Positions 56,274 through 64,000 of a DNA stretch of 64,000 bases are shown here, piece after piece. Every line of letters begins with the position of its first letter. Position 1 is the first letter of the stretch. The position numbers and the translations under genes are program-made. The stretch covers positions 4,543,501 to 4,607,500 of the forward strand of contig JAFFSR010000292.1 in NCBI GenBank assembly GCA_017163975.1, read 5' to 3'. This stretch comes from Anastatus disparis (Eukaryota > Arthropoda > Insecta > Hymenoptera > Eupelmidae). The notes under the pieces were generated by a model. It was not told where the DNA came from. It was given only the letters and a program-made list of their open reading frames with translations, and made no database searches.

Positions 56274-56639
56274 CATACATACATACGTGGGACATTCCAC
56301 GTCAATTAGAACGCACCCACAGACAGGTTTATATATATGGGACATTTCATGCCAATGCGCATGCACACACACAGGATTATATATGTATATATGGGACATT
56401 TCATGTCAACTTGTACATACTCATAATCACAGGCTTATCTATGTATATGGAACATTTCATGACAACTCTCACACACCTATCCGAGTTCTCAGGTTTTCAT
56501 ACATGGGACGTTTCGTGTCAATTTTCATTCATGCACACACACGTTGATATACATGGGATTTTTTCTGTAAATTTCAACGCACGCACATACAGGTTTATAT
56601 ATATGGGACATTTCATGCCAATGCGCATGCACACACTCA

Positions 56640-56680
<41 letters not shown>

Positions 56681-56942
56681 ACATTTCATGTCAACTCGTA
56701 TGTACTCATAATCACAGGCTTTTCTATATATATGGAACATTTCATGACAACTCTCACACACCTATTCGAGTTCCTTCAGGTTTACATATATGCGACGTTT
56801 CATGTCAATTTGCATTCATGCATACACGCTTTTATATACATGCGACTCTTTATGTCAACTTATTTACGACCTTACTGACAGGTTTTTGCATATGTATATA
56901 TGGTCCATTTCATATCAAATTGCTCACGTTTACCCGCAATTT

Positions 56943-56984
<42 letters not shown>

Positions 56985-57316
56985 GACATTTCATGTCAAC
57001 TTGCACGTACTCGCAAGCACAGGTTTTTCTATATATATGGGACATTTCATGACAACTTGTACATACCTATCTAAGTACCCTTAGGTTTATATATATGAGA
57101 CGTTTCATGTCAATTCGCATGCATGCACACACGCGTTCATGTACGTGGGACTTTTCATGTCGACTTACAAGCATGATATAAACATATATATATATACATA
57201 AGGGACATTTCATGTAGAATCGCACGTACACACACAGGTTTATTCAAGTTTATATGGAACATTTAATTTCAACTCATACGCACACGCACACGCTCACACA
57301 TACAAACACATATTTA

Positions 57317-57364
<48 letters not shown>

Positions 57365-57370
57365 TACTTT
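56085..57370 (+). repeat. Tandem array built on TATATGGGACATTTCATGTC, with (TA)n tracts
   Basis: Around twenty monomers of 50-65 bp read TATATATGGGACATTTCATGTCAACTTGCACNTACNCANNCACAGG with variation. Groups of about four to five monomers recur with a period near 270 bp (ACAGGTTTATATATATGGGA at about 56,322 and 56,591), so the array has higher-order units. (TA)n tracts lie at about 56,198-56,268, 56,641-56,677, 56,954-56,981 and 57,319-57,362. The long plus-strand open frame (56,153-56,878) is an artefact of the monomer lacking stops. Confidence 0.88.
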
Positions 57371-58245
57371 ACCTTATCGATGTAGACAATATTTAAAAAA
57401 TAGTTATTTATTATGCTGTGGTACCCACGATCGCCGTCTTTGGATACCTAGGTGTTAATGACAACTTAAACATCATCTACAGCTAAAACTTTTGAAATTC
57501 AACTTATAGTTTAATAACTACTTTGAAGTTGTTTCAAATGTTATCTAGCCAAACATGGATGTTCCGAGTAAGATAAACATTGTCTACAAGAATATCTTTT
57601 GAAATTTAGCCATTATTTATTAATAACATGTACGTTTCCCGAGATGACATCTCACAATATCCAGGTGATCCTGGCTACCTGGAAATCGTCTATATGAATG
57701 AATTTTGAAATTTTCCATACCGATTATGAAGTTTACAGATATTTGCAGGGACTACGTCAAATGAAACTTGGAGATTCTTTTAGATTTCGATTCTAAGGTT
57801 GTTTGATTAGGTCGGAGAATACTCGGAAATAAAAAGATTTTAAAAGAACAATTGTTTAAGATTCATGCAAGTTCCATGAAATATGTTGATTTACTCGTAG
57901 TCGATACCCATATATAAAGATCATTCATACAAATCATCTCGCATATAAATTTGCGGTAGTATCCCTACTAATTTATGAATTTTTCGTTCGAATAATGCCA
58001 GCGAAATTTAACTTCGAGAAAGCATATTACTATTGTAATTAGTGAATAATTTTAACATTTTTTCATCAAACATCATTCCGATATACAGGTAATAAGCGCT
58101 ATTATTTAAAAAAAGTTAATTTATTTATTTTATACTTTTTAGTCTATTTATTCAATTATTGTATTTTATTTTTAAAGCATGTTTTTAAAATTTTGTATTT
58201 TCTATTTTTAAGTTAAAATTGTTTTTATTATCATTTAGAGTTACA
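57371..58245. other. Intergenic, faint ~115-bp repetition
   Basis: A loose motif (ATCGTCTAYANNAATNNNTTTTGAAATTT) occurs near 57,470, 57,580 and 57,680. No gene is supported. Confidence 0.4.
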
Positions 58246-58790
58246 TTGCAACCAGACTTTTCGAAGATTACACTTAGGTACATCCGTTATCGGCGACTTG
58301 GTACCCCAGTTCGACCTCTTCATCCTAAATCATTATTATGCATTATAGATTCACTTTCAAACCTTGAATTAGGTTTTAGCAGCCCCGAAATCCCCCGGGG
58401 GACCCACCTCGACCCAGAGAAAGCCTACCCACTTGTACTTCCTCGGAGACGACGTCCATGCGTATTCTGGACAACGTGCATCACTTTGTGGCAATTGTTT
58501 GATCTCAAATTCAGTTTTAGCAACCCTGAAAACCCCCGAGAAACTCGCCTTGACCCAAAGAAAGCCTCCCCATTTATACTTCCTCGGAGATGACTTTTCA
58601 AACCCATTATCATCGACCTGGATGTCCAGGTACCAAAATGACAACTGATTATTGTATTGTCATCCAAGACCAAAGTCTATGCCAATTGTCAGAATTTATA
58701 TCTGTCAAAAAGTGCCTGAAATCGAGCGCGCAAGATTTGATTACAGACAGACAAACATGCAAACAGACATGAAGGCGAATATAAGAAAAG
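58246..58790 (+). repeat. Less AT-rich block with an internal duplication
   Basis: TTTTAGCARCCCYGAAANCCCC followed by CTYGACCCARAGAAAGCCTN and CTTCCTCGGAGAYGACNT occurs at about 58,375 and 58,525 (~150-bp period). Open frames on both strands follow the duplication and share no family that I recognise. The block ends with GACAGACAAACATGCAAACAGACA. It is probably the GC-rich part of an unclassified transposon. Confidence 0.5.
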
Positions 58791-59336
58791 CGTATATAAA
58801 AAAATAATATTTACCTACGTTAAGTCTGCTTTGAGACTAAATATCTTTCGTTTTTTATGACAAAAACAAGTAAATTGAATTTGAGAAAATTTCTATAAGT
58901 TACTTAAATTTATGAAAAAGTCAATATAAATCGTCATTTTTGCAGAATTATGAAGATTATGATTATTTTCGCGGAAATTATAAAGTTATGGAAATTATTT
59001 ATGGAAACGTTTTTGATTGGAAAATTTGTGATTATTGCAGTTGAATTTTGTTACATCATCATCAGTTATATCCTCGTTAAAATGACCCGAAAATTTCTAA
59101 AAGAATCGGAACAAATATTTTTCCGGTCTTTAAAGAATGTTTCAGAACTATTATGAAATGAAAATTGATAAATGTTTCAAGTTTTCCGAATCGTTCCGAC
59201 ATTGAAATTTCAATTATAAGCCGTTACTCATAAAATTTGGAAAAGTCTATTGTATGCAACTATTTTTCCAGTGATTCAGTTGTAATTTATAAAATTGTGA
59301 ATTTGGGTGATTCATTATGTTTCTTTCCGTAATATT
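58791..59336. other. AT-rich intergenic, no gene seen
   Basis: An open frame at 58,950-59,156 has an ATG and a hydrophobic stretch (FVIIAVEFCYIIISYILV), but its codons are simply AT-rich, and no family is recognisable. Confidence 0.4.
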
Positions 59337-60298
59337 TATCTGATGTTGGAGCTACAGCAATCAAGTTTTGCTTTTTTTATTTCATTAATATCATTTTAAA
59401 TTCGTAAATTAATAGTATATTGTGTAACGAGTAAGGTTTAGTTGACTATTGCGCACGAGGGCAAGTTGGCGCACGAGCGTAGCGAATAACGCCATTGCCC
59501 GGACACTCTCTCTCTCTCATATCTGCCGTACGACTGACTCGCAATAGTATATTTCAATACTTTTTGGTACTATTATTTGTAATTAAATTACATACTTTTA
59601 GTTCACCAATTTCACGTTTATACGGAATAATTACGATTTCGTTAATGTAAAAATAATACAAGAATAGATGATACGATTTACTTTGTCAGAGGTTAAAGCG
59701 AGATAGAGTATAAAATTCATCATATGGTCGATGAGATACAGTATGAGGGCGCTGCGCTTGTATAAACCTTTGCGATTTTACATTAATTAACGCTTTTGCG
59801 TGACATTATTTTACAGAATGTAACGTATTTACGTGATTTAATACAAAATAATATTATACATAGCTGTGAAACACACGCCCTAAAAAAAAAACACACGCAG
59901 CGCGCGCTATTAGCTACTTACTACCCCGAAAACGCATGCGCTATAGGCCGCTTACTCAGCACGGATGAGAAAAACAAATATAATGACTTGTCCGCACTAA
60001 AGCTATGTTAATACAATAATTTTTGTTAAAATAAAAAATCATTTAAACTTGTAAATTTTTTATGAACTTGGATTGGAAATTATATCAAGCTCGACAAACC
60101 TAATCTTAAAATACGTTACATTGAAAGTTTGTATTATTACTTTTTATGTAGTATTTTCGTGGGTTTCTTGAGTTGTCCGCACTCGAGTTGAATCTTACAA
60201 ATTTTTTCTTTGTCGCAAAAAAATGTTATTAAACGCATTGTTTATTCATAACTTGGGATTGGAAATATTATTAGAAGACTGGAAGCTTCGTCATGCTC
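59337..60298 (+). mobile_element. TTAA MITE family 1, copy C, with a nested insertion
   Basis: Same family as 2,560-2,962: left end CTGATGTTGGAGCTACAGCA, right end GGAAGCTTCGTCATGCTC followed by TTAA at 60,299. The left TTAA is mutated (TTAT). About 557 bp of unrelated DNA (59,416-59,971) sits at the position after AAATTCNTAAATTAA. Without it the element is ~405 bp, like its relatives. Confidence 0.85.
59416..59971. mobile_element. Unclassified ~556-bp insertion in the MITE
   Basis: The left part contains ACTATTGCGCACGAGGGCAA and GAGCGTAGCGAATAACGCC, then a (CT)n tract and CGCAATAGTAT. The right part contains CACACGCAGCGCGCGC and ATGCGCTATAGGCCGC. No terminal inverted repeats, transposase or clear target duplication can be seen, which leaves a Helitron-like or other non-TIR element possible. 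Neither end shows a convincing TC..CTRR signature. Confidence 0.55.
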
Positions 60299-60428
60299 TT
60301 AAAAATAAAAAGAATGTTATCTAATTTTAAAAATAATATTAATCTGAATAATATATCCTCATCAGAAAAGTTATTGTAATTTATATATTTTTAGAACCTT
60401 TCCAATTTCATGTGTACCACTATGGTAT

Positions 60429-60815
60429 TATATGGGGATATCCATCCAACTTTAAATTCTCTAGTAACAGGTCATTATTTAAACTAGGTTATAATCTTTT
60501 GTGCTATCCTGTAACTCTCTTTCTGATGTATTTTGTAAATGTGTCACAAACGGCGCAGCAGATAATTCTATAAAAAGTAAATTTACACATAAGATAAATT
60601 ACGGTAATTTTTTATGTGTAAAAATGAATGTTTCATAGAAATATCTACTGCGCCGTTTGTTAAACATTTACAAAATACATCAGAAATAGAGTTACAGGAT
60701 AGCACAAAAGATTTGAACCTAGTTTAAACAATGTGCATCATGCGGTAACCCAGTAACAGCTGTAATATGACCTGTTACTAGACAATTAAAAGTTTTGTGG
60801 ATATCCCCATATATC
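60429..60815. mobile_element. Foldback element (~387 bp)
   Basis: TATATGGGGATATCCA at the left mirrors TGGATATCCCCATATA at the right. Inner blocks pair well: TTGTGCTATCCTGTAACTCT and its complement, and ACAAACGGCGCAGCAGATA and its complement. Centre near 60,600. One arm has a ~25-bp extra segment (ATGCGGTAACCCAGTAACAG). Confidence 0.85.
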
Positions 60816-61147
60816 AAAAAATATGATTATGACTTCTTCAGATTCTTTATGAATTTCTAATATATTGAATAGTGATTTTTGAAGGGCATATCATAGTATT
60901 AATTAAATTAACTTATTAATAAACTGAAAAATTGCCTAGTATTAATAAATTAGTGCGATTTATTGTATTTATTCACAAAAAAAATTTATAGCTTAGTCGT
61001 GTAAAATGGCTTTATTTCCACTATCAAACAATTCCATGGTATGCTTAACTATTTTAAGAGTTAAAAAAATTTAATAATATTTATATTTTTTTATAACTTC
61101 AAGATCGTTACTGAGAATCATAAATAATTTTCACGGTATTTTATTAA

Positions 61148-61524
61148 TAGCAGGTCGTACATCTCTATCCTTTTATAATAAAAAAATTCAATTTTCTGCA
61201 AAATCTTATGATTGTAGCAAAAAAAAGAAGAAAGCCCCATCTCGTATACTAAAAGCAATATTTTCTCTTATGAGAAAAAATTATTTTTATCGCTTCGTTT
61301 CAAAGAAAACTTTGAAAAACTGAATTGTCCATCCAAACCTCGATATTTTATGTTTTTCAAGGTTTTTTTCAAAAGGAATCGATAAAAAAATTTTTCCTAA
61401 TCAAAGAAAATATTGCTTTTATGATACAAGATGGGGCTTTCTCTTTATTTTTTGCTAAAATTATTAGTTTTTGTAAAAAAATCAATTTTTTGATTACAAT
61501 AGGACATATATACTCGACCTCCTC
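61148..61524. mobile_element. TTAA MITE family 2, copy B
   Basis: A 377-bp palindrome, inverted relative to the copy at 20,458-20,838. Left end TAGCAGGTCGTACATCTCTA, right end ATATACTCGACCTCCTC. TTAA lies outside both ends (61,144-61,147 and 61,525-61,528). Confidence 0.85.
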
Positions 61525-61673
61525 TTAAGGATCTTTAATAGCTATTAAACTCTTTACAAGATTGTAATAATTCATCTCGATTTACTTCCACAGAGTTCGT
61601 GAAGTTTCATTAACCTTTCAATCAATATACAGAAAATATAAAGATTCATCCGTATTCTTAAATGATCTCATAG

Positions 61674-61877
61674 GAGTCGGTCTGTGGCTCATTCGGTAGA
61701 GCGTTGGATTCGTAATCTCGAGGTTCCGAGTTCGAATCCCGCTCTCGGCCGATTGATACAAGCACCACTGTACGTTACATGTGCTTTGTTCACAAACACA
61801 CTTACGAGCTCCGTCGCTGATTAGCATAGCAATAATAGCATAGCATAAATATAGCGACGTTAAAAAAAAAAAAAAAA
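61674..61877 (+). mobile_element. tRNA-derived SINE, young copy with target duplication
   Basis: The head GTGGCTCATTCGGTAGAGCG (A box), then TTGGATTCGTAATCTCGAGG with a CGT anticodon position, then CCGAGTTCGAATCCCGCTCT (B box) resembles tRNA-Thr(CGT). A unique body follows (ACTGTACGTTACATGTGC, ACAAACACACTTACGAGC), then an A-run of about 17. AATGATCTCATAG (61,661-61,673) and AATGATTTCATAG (61,878-61,890) are a 13-bp target duplication with one mismatch. SINEs of this type are transcribed by Pol III from the internal boxes and mobilised by LINE proteins. Confidence 0.92.
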
Positions 61878-61890
61878 AATGATTTCATAG

Positions 61891-63951
61891 ATTTATAATC
61901 ATTTATTTACCAATAATTTAATAAATATATTCATACGATGATAAAACGTGAAAAATATTTCTGAAGAATTTTTTAAAATACAATCTAGAAGGATTCTCCT
62001 GAAAACTTTACAGTGCTGTTCAATTCTAAAGCGATCTTAATTGTTCATTAATTGTGAATACGATAAAATTAAGGTTACTATTCCTTAGTAAAACTTAATG
62101 AATCAAAAAAGTTCAGAAGGTATCAACGAAAATCATGACAATTTTTTTTATAAGAGTTCACAAAGTTGTATTATGGACTGGTACCAAAAACCGCAAAAAA
62201 TTAGAAAGGTTCTTTTACATCAGAATTTTTCCAAACCTTAATGTATATGTTCACCGGGGTATTTCACCTGAATACGGAGGACATTTATAACTAATATAGG
62301 TAGCTAGGAGAGTTTCCGTAGCCGATGGAGATCCACGGCTCCACCAAAGTTTTTCCTATGTATTTTGGTGCCTTGAACACGAATTTCGAGGGTGGATAGC
62401 TGGAAAATAGTTAGGAAAATCTCTAAAGTAAATTTTCTGGTTGTTAATTCTTCGCAGAAAAACATAATTTTTCGTGTTTTTCATCAAATATTAAGTCGAA
62501 AATATTCTTATCAATTTTGCCGTACATTGCACCATTTCTCTGTAAAAACATCATAAATATAAAAACTCATTTTGCCATTTTTAATGATTTTTTTTATTTT
62601 ATTGCACTAATCATTGGTGACCAATATAATTAAGAATTTTTACATTTTAATTAGCTAAAATTATTCTTTAATCCACCAACTGTTGATAAAAAAAGAATGG
62701 TTTAGGTTGGTTGCGGTCTTCCTTTAATTTTTCACGAATAATTGAACCGCTTATTCAGAAAGTACCGCGCAACGGTGCTCACATGAAAAAGTCAGGTCGG
62801 AAAATAGGGAGATTGCTATAGTAACATTAAAGTCCACGGTTCCAAAAATTTTTTTATATATTTTGTCACTAAACATTAATTTAAAGGGGGTGAAGTCGGA
62901 AAATATCCAGGAAAATTTGTATGATATAATTTCCAAAAATTTGAAAAGTCTATTTTTCAAATAACAAACATTTTGTCGCTTATTTCATGCAATTTTCATG
63001 CCAAAGTTATAAAAAAGAATAAGTTTTATAATTTTTTTCAATTTTTCATATTAGAATGAGACTATTGTTACAGTGCAGCAGAGATTAGAATAGGATTTCC
63101 TAAAATTTTATTTCATTTGCTAAATTTATGTTATAATTTATAAATACGTTTAATTAATCGTTATTTGTATTTTAATCTTATTACATTTTTTACATGTAGA
63201 ATTTTTGCTACAAGAACAATATGTACAGTACGCTATTCATTATTTTATGAAGTTTAAAAAACTTGTGTTTTTATAATTTATAAAATTTTTTAACAAAGTA
63301 CATTTTTTTCTGTGAACTACTCTTTTACTGTTACATATTTTGTAAAAATATATCTTTTAATAAAAAAAAATAGGTATATGATTGATTGAAAATATTAATT
63401 TTAATTAATTTAATTTATGTATAACCCTGTTGAAAAAACTCACTGACATGGTAACATTTTTTTTAACTATTAATAATTGAATTTATTGATTTGTTGATTG
63501 TAATTCTTTAATCTTTTTTTTTATTTCCGCAATTCAATCCAAAATATCCTTAATTTATAATCCTTCAGTTGAAAATTGAGGCAGCACACTAATTATAACA
63601 CATCCAAAATAATTTATAGCAGCATCATCAGTGTCACAACCAAATTTTAAAATTGCTAAGCATAAACTTTCAAAACGAATGTCAGGAAAAAGTAATTAAC
63701 ATTGTAAAAGAATTTTTTTATTACAGATAACTATTATGGGAAAAACTTTTTTGAAAATAAAATCATATAATCAAATTATCCATCAAAAAATAAAAACCAT
63801 TCCTTAAAAATCTTTAAGATTTTTATCAGTATTAATATTAGCAATTTTTCCTAAATTAGAATTTTTTTTATTTTAAGTTACATAGAAAAAATAACCTGTT
63901 TGTGTAACTGATTAAAAACTGCTCACTTGTTTAAAAAAAAATCTGGTGGCA

Positions 63952-63954
<3 letters not shown>
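61891..63954. other. AT-rich intergenic with a ~500-bp diverged duplication
   Basis: About 62,310-62,440 (ATCCACGGCTCCACCAAAGT, TAGCTGGAAAATAG) and about 62,805-62,935 (GTCCACGGTTCCAAAAATTT, AAGTCGGAAAATATCC) are related segments in direct orientation. Otherwise plain AT-rich DNA with no supported gene. Confidence 0.5.

Positions 63955-63996
<42 letters not shown>
63955..63996. repeat. (TA)n microsatellite at the window edge
   Basis: About 20 TA dinucleotides ending four bases before the window end. Confidence 0.9.

Positions 63997-64000
<4 letters not shown>

Noticed and set aside
56059..57084. Long open frames across the TATATGGGACATTTCATG array, up to 241 codons
   Set aside because: Frames on both strands are open through (TA)n tracts and tandem monomers; repeated Ile/Tyr runs come from the microsatellite.
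58219..58593. 124-codon open frame in the GC-richer block
   Set aside because: Frames on both strands are open over the same duplication, and the sequence looks like a repeated non-coding element rather than a domain.

Overview
The window looks like accessory, transposon-dense chromatin from an insect, probably a hymenopteran such as a parasitoid wasp. The base composition is strongly AT-rich with many (TA)n tracts. Every recognisable large coding block is either eukaryotic mobile-element protein (Ty3/gypsy Gag-Pol, non-LTR reverse transcriptase, Helitron N-terminal domain with a Ulp1-like peptidase) or a gene split by GT..AG introns. Nothing is bacterial. The organism call is an inference, since no diagnostic host gene is complete.

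Layout. 0-3 kb: a run of palindromic (foldback) elements, several flanked by TTAA or TTA. 5.1-9.1 kb: two decayed non-LTR retrotransposon copies head to head, the right one split by a foldback. 9.8 and 61.7 kb: two copies of a tRNA-derived SINE. 11.0-12.45 kb: a degenerate ~165-bp tandem array. 13.16-13.62 kb: a tract almost devoid of G on the + strand. 18,559-34,152: one complete, apparently young Ty3/gypsy element with near-identical LTRs, a TCCC target duplication, a candidate primer-binding site and polypurine tract, gag, pol and several nested insertions. 34.6-40.8 kb: a TA-flanked MITE, a 2-kb array of GGAATATTCC-like motifs, and two ~1-kb palindromes bracketed by (TA)n. 41.0-46.1 kb: a Ulp1-like peptidase ORF and a broken Helitron N-terminal gene, followed by a 2.1-kb minisatellite. 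47.15-51.39 kb (minus strand): the 3' end of a spliced host-type gene whose three visible exons join in frame. 51.6-54.3 kb: a 2.7-kb palindrome with a tRNA-like sequence in each arm. 55.5-57.4 kb: two tandem arrays. 59-62 kb: more nested MITEs, foldbacks and a SINE.

The most unusual observation is inside the gypsy Pol polyprotein. Between RNase H and integrase lies a ~320-residue spacer instead of the usual short linker. Its C-terminal half (about residues 745-895) matches the pattern of a TARG1/OARD1-type macrodomain (ADP-ribose module), including the H-x-x-S-x-D strand and the G-x-G-[LF]-[DE]-x-L-x-W block. Its N-terminal half carries a duplicated Cys/His motif. All catalytic residues of reverse transcriptase, RNase H and integrase are present, so this was a functional Pol until recently. 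The element is now broken by a gag frameshift and by a 1.1-kb tandem/inverted repeat insertion between protease and reverse transcriptase.

The density of long inverted repeats is the other hallmark: about fifteen palindromes of 70 bp to 2.7 kb. At least four families are flanked by TTAA, as expected for piggyBac-type mobilisation. Transcription through these would give long hairpin RNA.
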